From NCBI RefSeq assembly GCF_000378065.1, contig NZ_KB899173.1, positions 1 through 41,448 on the forward strand: DNA of 41,448 bases, given 5' to 3'. Shown here piece by piece: positions 16,570 to 27,200 of the stretch. The position numbers and the translations under genes were made by a program. Under the pieces are notes generated by a model. It did no database searches. It was given only the letters and a program-made list of their open reading frames with translations, and had not been told where the DNA came from. The DNA is from Porphyromonas gulae DSM 15663 (lineage in GTDB: Bacteria > Bacteroidota > Bacteroidia > Bacteroidales > Porphyromonadaceae). The number at the start of each line of letters is the position of its first letter. Positions within the stretch are counted from its first letter, which is position 1.

Positions 16570-19428
16570 ATGAAGCAGCAGGAAAGCGAGCATCCCACAA
16601 GTGGCGAAGCCATCATCATCAAAGGGGCGCGCGTCAATAATCTGAAGAATATATCGCTGGCTATCCCGCGAGGCAAATTGGTCGTGGTGACCGGTTTGTC
16701 CGGTTCGGGCAAGAGTTCTCTTGCTTTCGACACGCTCTATGCGGAAGGTCAGAGACGCTACGTGGAGAGCCTGTCTGCCTATGCGCGCCAGTTTCTGGGT
16801 AGGATGCGCAAGCCTGAGTGCGATCTGATCGCCGGCGTCCCCCCTGCCATCGCCATCGAGCAGCGCGTGGTGAGTCGCAATCCGAGGAGTACCGTAGCCA
16901 CATCGACCGAGATATACGAATACCTGCGTCTGCTTTTTGCTCGTGTGGGCAAGACCATCTCCCCGACAAGCGGAGAGGAGGTGAAGAAGCACACGGTGGC
17001 CGACCTGGTCGCTTACGTTTCCGATAGACCCGTCGGCTCCAAATTGTATCTTCTGGTAGGGCTGCAAGCTCCTCAAGGGCGCAGTCTGCGTGAGCACTTG
17101 CAGATCCAACAGCAGCAGGGCTATACGCGCGTTTTCGTAGCCGGGGAGATGAAGCGGATCGAGGACATTTTATCGACCGAAACCGATTGCCCCGATACGA
17201 CCTCCTGCTTCCTGCTGATCGACAGGCTCGCGGTGGCAGAGAATAAGGCGGACTATGAGTCGCGTCTTGCGGATTCGGCCGAGACAGCTTTTTTCGAAGG
17301 AAACGGGGCATGTCTGCTGCGGATCGAAAGTCCGGATGGAACGGTGGAGGAACGGATGTTCAGCAATGTATTCGAAGCTGACGGACGCACCTTTCAAGAG
17401 CCGAGTCCGGAGATGTTCAGCTTCAACAATCCTATCGGGGCATGCCCTACTTGCGAAGGCTTCGGGAAGGTAATGGGGATCGACGAAGATCTGGTGGTGC
17501 CGAACAAGTCGCTCTCCGTCTATGAAGAATGTGTGGCTTGCTGGATAGGACCCAAGTCACAGATGTGGAAGGACTATTTCATCCAAAAGAGTGCCCCCCT
17601 GGGCTTTCCCGTACACAAGCCCTATAAAGAGCTTTCTGAAGCAGAGCGAGAGATGCTCTGGCGCGGTGTACCCACGGGAGAACCGGACTACCCGAGTGTC
17701 GGCATCAACGACTATTTCTCCATGCTGCAGCGAGAGATGCACAAGATTCAGAACCGCGTCCGACTGGCACACTTTCGTGGCAAGGCCACCTGTCCCGATT
17801 GCCGTGGGATGCGACTCAAGCCGGATGCTCTGTGCGTGAGGATCGGCGGACGGAACATATCGGAACTGACGGCTCTGACCGTGGAGGAGGCTTCGGCATT
17901 TTTCGAGGGGCTACAGCTATCGGAAGACGATCTACATATAAGCAGACGGCTGCTGGAGGAGATAGGCAAGCGGCTACGCTTCCTGCTCGAAGTGGGATTG
18001 GGGTATCTGACGCTTGACCGCCTGTCCAATACGCTCTCGGGTGGAGAGAGCCAGCGCATCAGTCTGGCTACGCAGCTCGGCAGCAGCTTGGTGGGTTCGC
18101 TCTACGTGCTGGACGAGCCGAGTATCGGTCTGCATCAGCGAGATACGCATCGGCTTATCGGTGTGCTGAAGCGACTGCGCGATCTGGGCAATACCGTTGT
18201 GGTCGTGGAGCATGACGAGGAGACAATCCGGTCAGCCGATTATATCATCGACATAGGGCCGAAGGCCGGCCGTCAGGGTGGCGAAGTGGTCTATGCCGGC
18301 GAATATGACCGCATAGACATGGATACTCCGGGCTACACAGCGGCTTATCTGACAGGACGGGAGAAGATCGAAGTGCCACGGCTGCGTCGTCCGTGGAGTT
18401 CCTATATAGAAGTGCGAGAGGCCTCGAAGCACAACCTGAAAGGAGTGAATGTGCGCTTTCCGCTGCACGTACTCACGGTGGTGACCGGTGTGAGCGGATC
18501 GGGAAAGAGTACCTTGGTGCGCGATCTTTTCTACGAAGGAGTGAAAAGAATCCTCGAAGGAGGCAATACACAGGGACTAGCCTGTGAGGGCATCATCGGA
18601 GACCTCAAGTCTATCCGAGACATTCAGTACGTGGATCAGAACAATTTCGGCCGCAGTACTCGCTCCAACCCCGTCACATACATTGGGGCCTACGACGATA
18701 TTCGCAAGCTCTACAGCGCATTGCCGCTGTCCAAGCAGATGGGCTACCAGCCCTATTTCTTCAGCTTCAATAAGGAAGGTGGCCGCTGTGAGGCCTGCAA
18801 AGGAGAGGGCAGTATCGTGGTGGAAATGCAGTTCATGGCCGATATAGTATTGGAGTGCGAAGAGTGCCACGGCAAACGTTTCCGCAAGGAGATTCTCGAT
18901 GTGGAGTACTCCGGTGCTAATATCTACGACTTGCTGGAGATGACGGTCAATCAGGCCGTTGAATTTTTCACCGAACATCCGAAAGCCGGCTATACGGACA
19001 AGATAGTGGAGAAGCTCGAATGTCTTCGAGAGGTCGGACTCGGGTATCTCAAACTGGGACAGAGCAGCAGTACTCTATCCGGTGGGGAAAACCAGCGCGT
19101 CAAGCTGGCTGCATATCTGGGACAAGCCAAACCCGACCCCACGCTTTTCATCTTCGACGAACCGACTACGGGCTTACATATCCATGATATTCGTACCTTG
19201 CTGCACGCACTGAACGCGCTTATCGACAAAGGGCATTCGGTCGTGGTGGTAGAGCACAATATGGAGATGATCAAGAGTGCCGACTGTATCATCGACTTAG
19301 GCCCTGAGGGGGGAGGAGCCGGTGGGTATTTGGTGGCTTCGGGCACACCCGAAGAGGTGATGCGCTGTCCTACTTCCTATACGGGAATATGGCTCAAAGA
19401 GGTATTGGCGAGCGAACAAAACACTTAG
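16570..19428 (+). CDS. uvrA: excinuclease ABC subunit A
   Basis: UvrA finds bulky DNA damage and loads UvrB in nucleotide excision repair. The 952-residue protein has two ABC ATPase units. The first has Walker [10 protein letters not shown] (42-50) and signature LSGGESQR with [15 protein letters not shown]; the second has Walker [10 protein letters not shown] (from about 640) and LSGGENQR with [16 protein letters not shown] zinc motif in the second half, C740, C743, C763 and C766 (CxxC-19-CxxC), is complete. The first-half site has CPTC and CPDC only, as in the family. The length is usual. Bacteroidota often carry more than one UvrA, so this may be one of two paralogs. Confidence 0.96.
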   Translation: MKQQESEHPTSGEAIIIKGARVNNLKNISLAIPRGKLVVVTGLSGSGKSSLAFDTLYAEGQRRYVESLSAYARQFLGRMRKPECDLIAGVPPAIAIEQRVVSRNPRSTVATSTEIYEYLRLLFARVGKTISPTSGEEVKKHTVADLVAYVSDRPVGSKLYLLVGLQAPQGRSLREHLQIQQQQGYTRVFVAGEMKRIEDILSTETDCPDTTSCFLLIDRLAVAENKADYESRLADSAETAFFEGNGACLLRIESPDGTVEERMFSNVFEADGRTFQEPSPEMFSFNNPIGACPTCEGFGKVMGIDEDLVVPNKSLSVYEECVACWIGPKSQMWKDYFIQKSAPLGFPVHKPYKELSEAEREMLWRGVPTGEPDYPSVGINDYFSMLQREMHKIQNRVRLAHFRGKATCPDCRGMRLKPDALCVRIGGRNISELTALTVEEASAFFEGLQLSEDDLHISRRLLEEIGKRLRFLLEVGLGYLTLDRLSNTLSGGESQRISLATQLGSSLVGSLYVLDEPSIGLHQRDTHRLIGVLKRLRDLGNTVVVVEHDEETIRSADYIIDIGPKAGRQGGEVVYAGEYDRIDMDTPGYTAAYLTGREKIEVPRLRRPWSSYIEVREASKHNLKGVNVRFPLHVLTVVTGVSGSGKSTLVRDLFYEGVKRILEGGNTQGLACEGIIGDLKSIRDIQYVDQNNFGRSTRSNPVTYIGAYDDIRKLYSALPLSKQMGYQPYFFSFNKEGGRCEACKGEGSIVVEMQFMADIVLECEECHGKRFRKEILDVEYSGANIYDLLEMTVNQAVEFFTEHPKAGYTDKIVEKLECLREVGLGYLKLGQSSSTLSGGENQRVKLAAYLGQAKPDPTLFIFDEPTTGLHIHDIRTLLHALNALIDKGHSVVVVEHNMEMIKSADCIIDLGPEGGGAGGYLVASGTPEEVMRCPTSYTGIWLKEVLASEQNT

Positions 19429-19455
19429 CGTACCAATTATAATAATGAATACAAT

Positions 19456-19710
19456 ATGATAGGATCAGTATTAGCTTCAATTTTTATCGGCGCTTTGGCC
19501 GGTTATATAGCAAGTAAATTACGGAGAGGAAAGTCATTAGGCTTATTTCTCAATATTCTTATCGGTTTGATCGGCGGTGTCCTGGGCGGATACCTGCTGA
19601 ATTTAATAGGTGTATATAACGGTGGATCATTCTTGGCCAGACTTGCCACGTCTACACTCGGGGCCATCGTTCTATTGCTGCTGGCCGACCTCTTCAGCAA
19701 AAAGCGTTGA
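19456..19710 (+). CDS. GlsB/YeaQ/YmgE-like membrane protein, copy 1
   Basis: This 84-residue protein is made of about three glycine-rich membrane helices: MIGSVLASIFIGALAGYIAS, LNILIGLIGGVLGGYLL and LGAIVLLLLADLF. A basic loop (KLRRGKSLG) follows the first helix and the protein ends in SKKR. This pattern fits the transglycosylase-associated (GlsB/YeaQ/YmgE) family, small stress-linked membrane proteins of unclear biochemical role. The gene lies 27 nt after uvrA. A close paralog follows. Confidence 0.85.
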   Translation: MIGSVLASIFIGALAGYIASKLRRGKSLGLFLNILIGLIGGVLGGYLLNLIGVYNGGSFLARLATSTLGAIVLLLLADLFSKKR

Positions 19711-19798
19711 GCGTCATCGGCTATCTGTTTAGCGATTGGGGGGGTGCAGCGCCCATTGCTTATATCATTTGGGTGTCTAATTATAAAAATGAATTGAA

Positions 19799-20053
19799 AT
19801 GTTAGGATCAATCTTAGGCTCGATTATTATAGGTGGTTTAGCAGGTTTTATAGCAAGTAAGTTACGAAAAGGCCGGTCGTTGGGCTTATTGCTCAACATC
19901 ATTGTCGGCCTGGTCGGTGCTGTTTTGGGTGGTTTTGTGTTGAGTATTTTAGGCTTTTCGGACGGTGGATCTTTTTTGGCAAGGCTTGCCACGTCTACGC
20001 TCGGAGCCATCATACTGCTGGCGATCGTAGACTTCTTCGGCGGAAAGCGGTAG
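19799..20053 (+). CDS. GlsB/YeaQ/YmgE-like membrane protein, copy 2
   Basis: This is a second 84-residue member of the same family, 88 nt after the first. The two align without gaps, with identical stretches such as GGSFLARLATSTLGAI and the same basic loop and C-terminal KR. The short leaders before each ATG are also alike (AATTATAA-AATGAAT), so the duplication included the 5' flank. The loss or change of the second copy would test redundancy; no separate role can be read from the sequence. Confidence 0.85.
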   Translation: MLGSILGSIIIGGLAGFIASKLRKGRSLGLLLNIIVGLVGAVLGGFVLSILGFSDGGSFLARLATSTLGAIILLAIVDFFGGKR

Positions 20054-20087
20054 GAGGGGATCATTCCCAAGGGCAAATACAATCGAG

Positions 20088-20154
20088 GAAAAGGCTGCGC
20101 ACGGCAATCCTGTGAGCCACATTGCGCCTGTGCTCAGCCTTTTCAGCTTGGAAG
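20088..20154 (+). terminator. large hairpin after the duplicated membrane genes
   Basis: GAAAAGGCTG-GCAC-GGC pairs with GCC-GTGC-CAGCCTTTTC, a long stem with a single bulge per side. The T-tract is part of the stem. It probably ends the transcript and stabilises its 3' end. Confidence 0.65.
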
Positions 20155-20170
20155 CTATTGCCTAATTCCT

Positions 20171-20178
20171 TATATTTG
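20171..20178 (+). promoter_or_regulatory. -7 box upstream of the epimerase-like gene
   Basis: TATATTTG matches TAnnTTTG and lies 42 nt upstream of the ATG. No matching upstream box at 19-20 nt was found. Confidence 0.5.
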
Positions 20179-20220
20179 AACTCACAATAAACATTAATTC
20201 CTTACAGACGAAAAACAGTT

Positions 20221-21240
20221 ATGGCTAACAGGATAAAAGTTCTTCTGACAGGTGCCGGCAGTGCGCTGGGAAGAGAGATCTTGGCTCAACTCCTCACAAT
20301 GCGCAAGGTCTTCGAAATTTCCGTTTTGGACATCAAGCGCGGGCATACGATGGCTTTCTTCGAAAAGTACAAGAAGGAGATTCATATTTTCTATGGAGAC
20401 TGTTCGATACAGGACAATTCTGTAGAGGCTTGTAAGGGACAGGATTTTGTGATTCATTGCCAAAGTCTGGAGAAGGCCAATGCCGACAAGCGTCTTCGCT
20501 TGGCCGAGGACGTCAATACGATGGGTACGCGCTACATCATAGAGAATCTGGAACGGTTCTCCCCCGGCGCTTATCTGCTATATATTTCTACGGTAGGGGT
20601 ATATGGCGACAGACTGAAAGCACCTATGATCAGTGCGGACAATATGACCTGCCCCTCCATGGGCGACTACGATGCTCTGACCAAGCTGCAGGCCGAAAAG
20701 CTGGTGCAGGAATCTAGCCTCGAATGGACTATCTACCGCCCGGGCATCATCCTCGGACACGACTCGTCCCTGCTGAACAGCTCGGTATTCTGTATGCCGC
20801 TGGCTACGCGTTTCGAGACGGTCCATATCCGCGACCTGGCCTCTGCTTGCGTCAAAGCCTACGAGCATAAGGCTTCCCTCTGGGGACGCACATACAATGT
20901 GGGAGGGGGCGAAACCTGCCGCATCGTTTACTCCGACTATATCCGTCGCCTGTTCAAGTTGCTCAGCCTGGGCTACCCGGAGTTTCCGGACAGAGCCTTC
21001 GCTACGCGCAATCGCTTCGGGGGGTACTTCGCCGATGGAGATGCACTGGAAGCGATCCTGCACTTCCGCAGTCATACGTTAGACGACTACTTTAAGGAGT
21101 TGGCATACCAACAGCCTATTCTGAAAAAGCTGGCTAACAAGATATTCGGCGGTATGCAGCGAAAGAGTCTGGAGGGCAAAAGTGCTCCGCTTCGGGCGAT
21201 AAAAGAGAACGACAAAGCCAAAAAGAAGTACTACTTCTAA
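20221..21240 (+). CDS. NAD-dependent epimerase/dehydratase-like protein
   Basis: This 339-residue protein is of the extended short-chain dehydrogenase (SDR) type. It opens with the nucleotide site LTGAGSALGREI (GxxGxxG form). It has the DxxxG-like QDNSVEACKGQDFVIHC segment, the active-site serine/threonine region LLYISTVGVYGD and the catalytic YxxxK in DYDALTKLQAEKL. The later sequence (YRPGIILGHDSS, VHIRDLASACVKAYEH, YNVGGGE) is typical of sugar nucleotide or sterol-type members. The substrate cannot be read from the sequence. It seems monocistronic, followed by a 10-bp hairpin. Confidence 0.85.
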   Translation: MANRIKVLLTGAGSALGREILAQLLTMRKVFEISVLDIKRGHTMAFFEKYKKEIHIFYGDCSIQDNSVEACKGQDFVIHCQSLEKANADKRLRLAEDVNTMGTRYIIENLERFSPGAYLLYISTVGVYGDRLKAPMISADNMTCPSMGDYDALTKLQAEKLVQESSLEWTIYRPGIILGHDSSLLNSSVFCMPLATRFETVHIRDLASACVKAYEHKASLWGRTYNVGGGETCRIVYSDYIRRLFKLLSLGYPEFPDRAFATRNRFGGYFADGDALEAILHFRSHTLDDYFKELAYQQPILKKLANKIFGGMQRKSLEGKSAPLRAIKENDKAKKKYYF

Positions 21241-21282
21241 TAGCTGGCCCTCTTTCCCTCATACGACATAGAGGCGGTGTAT

Positions 21283-21310
21283 CAAGATTGCTTACGCGAC
21301 AGCAATCTTG
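21283..21310 (+). terminator. hairpin after the epimerase-like gene
   Basis: CAAGATTGCT/AGCAATCTTG is a perfect 10-bp stem with an 8-nt loop, 43 nt after the stop. A T-rich run follows only after about 10 nt, so termination is likely but not certain. Confidence 0.55.
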
Positions 21311-21418
21311 TCGCATCGCTTTCTGTTTTCAATAAAGTGCCGAGCCTAAACTTCCGTGTGCCTACGATTCTTTACAGCCATACTTTCAGGGGATGGGAGT
21401 TAGTCTCTTTATTTTCAG

Positions 21419-21426
21419 TAATTTTG
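21419..21426 (+). promoter_or_regulatory. -7 box of the first ABC-F gene
   Basis: TAATTTTG matches TAnnTTTG. It would give a leader of about 80 nt. The upstream box is poor. Confidence 0.45.
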
Positions 21427-21443
21427 TCGCTCGAAAAATATAA

Positions 21444-23129
<1,686 letters not shown>

Positions 23130-23163
23130 GTCTCGCTCGGTCACGACGAGACGTACAAGCAAA

Positions 23164-23237
23164 CGAGAGGGGAGACAAACCCGAAGCAAAGCAGGCTGTT
23201 GCAGCCATTATGCTTCTCAGGTTTGTCTCCCCTCTCG
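23164..23237. terminator. bidirectional terminator between ABC-F and panE
   Basis: CGAGAGGGGAGACAAACC (23164-23181) and GGTTTGTCTCCCCTCTCG (23220-23237) form a perfect 18-bp stem. Further pairing (GAAGC/GCTTC and GGCTG/CAGCC) lies inside. It separates convergent genes and can serve both strands. Confidence 0.85.
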
Positions 23238-23260
23238 CTTTATCTATCGTTTTCTTCGGA

Positions 23261-24205
23261 TCAGCTCGCTGTTCGACTTACCAACTCCCTGTACATCCGC
23301 TTATACACCGGCAGATCCACACGGAGAGCTTCGGCCTCACGCACGACATAGCCGGTCAGCGTCTCCACCTCCGTGGATCCGCCCCGCAAGAAATCGCTGT
23401 GCATAGACGAAGTACTTTCGGGAGGCATCTTCCGCTGTTTGTCCAGTAGCTGTTGGACTACATCGTCCGGGACTTGCCCGTATTTGGCACGGAAAAGCTC
23501 GGCCACCTCTTCCAATAAAGACAGCAGCTCAGGCTCGTGCTCGGTCAAAACAGAGCCGATAGGCTTATCGAAGTAGGCCGTAGCGGTAGCCGTTACGGAG
23601 ATCATCATGAATTTCTTCATAATGTACCAATCGATGTCGGTCGGATTATATGCACGAATACCCGCAGCAGTAAGCAGTTCGGCAAGGCGCACCTCATCAT
23701 CCGTCTGCTCGGGAAGTCCCGAACCGAAATAGAAAAGTTCGCGATCAGCCTCCAGCGTGATTAAACCGGGAGCACTCTTGCGAGCAGAAATATAGACACA
23801 TCCTTTCCATACGACCGTATCGGGCAGATAGGTACGCATGCGTTCGGCTATGTCTGCACCGTTGAGCAAGGGCAGGATCTTCGTGTTCGGCCCGATCATC
23901 GGACGGATTTCTGCTACTCCCTTCTCCATGTCATAGTCCTTGGTACAAAAGAGGATATAATCGACCGTGCCGACTTCGGCAGGATTATCCGTGACGCAGG
24001 TAGGAGGAGCAAGGAAATCTCGTGAGGGAGTGACCACTCGCAGACCTCCTGCCGCACGGATGGCATCCAAATGCGCTCCGCGTGCGATCCATGAAACTTC
24101 GAGGAGACCGTCCATCGTGGCTGTATGGAGAGCAAGCATGGCTCCGTAGTAGCCACCTACCCCACCGAGTCCGAATACGGCGATTTTGATTGGTTGTTGG
24201 TTCAT
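23261..24205 (-). CDS. panE: 2-dehydropantoate 2-reductase
   Basis: PanE reduces 2-dehydropantoate to pantoate with NADPH in pantothenate synthesis. The 314-residue protein begins KIAVFGLGGVGGYYGAMLA, the GxGxxG coenzyme site, and has the family lysine in DIDWYIMKKFMM. It also has the C-terminal motif SSMHSDFLRGGSTEVETLTGYVV, which matches KetoPantoate reductases. The start is placed at the ATG at 24205 (MNQQPIKIAVFG). A longer frame reaches 24298 but would overlap the macroglobulin gene and has no family similarity there. The gap to the upstream gene is 13 nt. Confidence 0.9.
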   Translation of the reverse strand: MNQQPIKIAVFGLGGVGGYYGAMLALHTATMDGLLEVSWIARGAHLDAIRAAGGLRVVTPSRDFLAPPTCVTDNPAEVGTVDYILFCTKDYDMEKGVAEIRPMIGPNTKILPLLNGADIAERMRTYLPDTVVWKGCVYISARKSAPGLITLEADRELFYFGSGLPEQTDDEVRLAELLTAAGIRAYNPTDIDWYIMKKFMMISVTATATAYFDKPIGSVLTEHEPELLSLLEEVAELFRAKYGQVPDDVVQQLLDKQRKMPPESTSSMHSDFLRGGSTEVETLTGYVVREAEALRVDLPVYKRMYRELVSRTAS

Positions 24206-24218
24206 TTGCTTCTTTAGT

Positions 24219-27200
24219 TTATTGAGTATTGGCGACCGGAACTGTCTGCAGCTGTCTGCCACCATCCGTATGACCGGTAAACTCCGGCGCATAGGCACTG
24301 CTCACGGTAGCGATACCCGAGGCATAAGCTCCCGAACGAACCACAACGGTGGAGTATTGGAGCTTGTAGGATCCTCTTACCAGACGGTCGAAATAGAAAC
24401 GCGTGCTGCTATCCTTTATTTCCCTGTAGTAGAACGTTCCGGCTGCATAATCATAACCGGAAAGTTGGCCGATAGGTTCCACCGCAGCCGCTCGCTTATC
24501 CGTCAGGACGATAAAATCCATATCGCGATCAAGCGTAATGGTCAGTTGCGTCACGAGCCGTTTGCCAACTTCCAGCCGATCGTCCTCTTGCAGAGGAATG
24601 AGTGTTAGCTTGCCATCTATCACCTGCTCGGAGAAAAGCTGCTTCTCCACCGACAGGCCATTACCCGTAGCCACGAGATCCGCTACCGGCGCATCGTATT
24701 CTGCCAGGAAAGAAGTCCATGCAAAGCCTTTGCCCGAACGAGCAAGTTCTGCACTTAGTTTGCCTTGCGGAAGATCTTCCACCGCAGCTATCCTACTCTC
24801 GCCTGCACCGGCAAATGTGCCCGACAAGGCAGGTATAGGAGCTTGGACAGACACAGTAGCCTCTTCCATTTGTTCTTTTCCTGCACCTAACAAGAGAGCA
24901 TATACCGCATCGGAAGAAGCCGGCAGACTCGGCCAAAGCTGAGTTCTTTTCTGATTGAGGAGCCACATCTGCAAGCCTTCGATACGAGAGCTGTCCTCAG
25001 GTGTACCGATACGAGCGAAGGCTTCGATCGCCTCCGTCTGCATACCATAGCGACGGTCGCACCAGTAATAACCGCCTGAAGGCAGTGCAAAGTGCGCGCC
25101 CTGATCCGGTGTGCGGATGATATGCTCACGGATAGAACGGAGGAAATCATCGGCCAGTGCCTTACGCCCTACACCGTGGAGTACGATGGCAGCTCGCGGC
25201 ATATCCAAAATGGAGATATGCGGAAGGGATCGGAAGAGTATATCGAGGAAATACTTGCGGGCAGCATGACCGCGAGAGCCGGGGGCGCGACTGTCGAGCG
25301 TAAGCAGATAGAGATAGTTGAGTGCTCGTTCCGGCAGTATTTTGTACTTACTCTTGGATTTCTTTTCGTATTCCTTCATTCTATCCATCAGTCGTGAGGC
25401 AGCATCATCGAGAGCATTCCACCCCATACGCTTCACCGCCTGAAACACCTTATGCTCCGGTGCAGCGGTAAGAGCGGAGAGACGTACCAGCATCGTCATC
25501 ACATAGTCCGTCAGATAATCGTTGGATGACATCTCAGGATGCCAAGCCCACGAACCGTCAGACTTTTGCAGCCTTTTCAGTTTGTCAGTCAGCATCTGCT
25601 CCGTCCATGTCAGACGATCCGAAGCCACGAGAGCCTGCAAACGCTGACGATTGTTCTGTTCGGCCAGCATCTCCGCACGCCAAGGCAATTCGTCCGAGGA
25701 CAAGGGCGATTTTTGTAAAGCGAGTGTATCCAAAGGCTGCGCCAAGTAGTGCCGCAAACTCTCACCCAAAGCAGGAGCATGCAGCAAGCGACCCGAAACG
25801 AGGGCAGCAGCAATACTATTGGCATAAAGAGCCGAAGCCACCGAAACGGCATCTTCCTCTTGTACATCAGTCATCACGGGCAAGGCCTGTACGGCCACCC
25901 AAAGCGGATTGCTCACCACCTGAAGAGCCATTGTACCCATAGCCGGTCTGCCGTTGCGATGGGGGAATAGACTATCCAGATCCACCGTTTGGGACTGTCC
26001 GCCGTAGAGAATCAGCGGTATGGTCTCCACCACTCGCTCCGTAGCCGGCAGTTGCACGATCGAGTGTTGCTCTCCATCGCTGAAGTCTTGGCTTTCGGCT
26101 AAGAAACGTACACCCAGAGCATCATATCCGGAGACAGGATCGAGCGGAAACGACACCGTAACCGTACCACCGGCTTCCACCGAGAACGGAAGCCTCTCGC
26201 CGCCCAATAGCTTGTCGGTAGCAGGGTCGAACAGTTCCATGCGGACGAAGCCCTGCTGCACCGTCTCGCTCTCGTTCCGAATCGAAGTCGAAGCCGTACC
26301 CTTGTCACCCATTCTCAGGAATCGTGGCAAATTGGGTGTAAGCATAAAGTCTTTCCGCACCTCCACGCTTTCCTCTTTCATGCCCAACCGCATATCCTTC
26401 GTATGTGCAAAGAGGAGCAGGTGCCAGCGTGTCAGTGTCTCCGGCAGGGTGAAAGACCAAGAAACTTCACCCCGTTCATCGGTCAGCAACGCCGGCTCGA
26501 AGAATGCAGTCTCAGCGAAATTGACACGCACGGAGGATTCTTGAATCCGGGATTCCTTCGATTCGGGTTTTGCTTCATTTACGGCATCTGCCCGAGCAGC
26601 TTCCACCGCCATCGGGAAAGCATCGACCGATTTGGCTCGCGAAACTCCATATCCCAATATCACCGGTTCATCATAATAATCCGAAGACACATATCTATAA
26701 CCGGTAGCAGACCAGAGACAGAGTTGGGGAGTTTTGAAAACAGGGTGTTTGAAACCGACTTGCACGTAAGAATCCTCCACAGATCCCGACACCCGATACC
26801 CGCTATTCGGGAAAGACAACCTAATCAAAGAAGCCGGAGAGTCGGCAAAAGAAAAGAATCGGGAGGAGAAAACAGAACCATGCACGATCTTATCAAGAGC
26901 AGCATCGTACATCCAAGCAGCCATCATGGTGTGGGAGAGCGGTTTGCCCTCTGCATCGGCGAGACGGAGCTTCCATGTCTCTTTCTCGCCGGGTCGGAGC
27001 TTGTCGCGGAAAGTACTCCACGACATCTTTATCTCTCGCTTGGGCAGTCTGCGTTCCAGATCTATGCTTCGACTATACAGCTTCCCTCCGTATACATAAT
27101 AGAGAGAAACATTCATACTCTCCGGCAACGGAGCTGCCGGAAGCATCGGCACTATCTCGACGATCTCACCCGGCCGGCAAGCGATCATCTCCCTTTCGAT

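Noticed and set aside
24206-24298. N-terminal extension of panE by 31 residues
   Set aside because: It overlaps the macroglobulin gene and lacks family similarity; the GxGxxG motif follows directly after the ATG at 24205.
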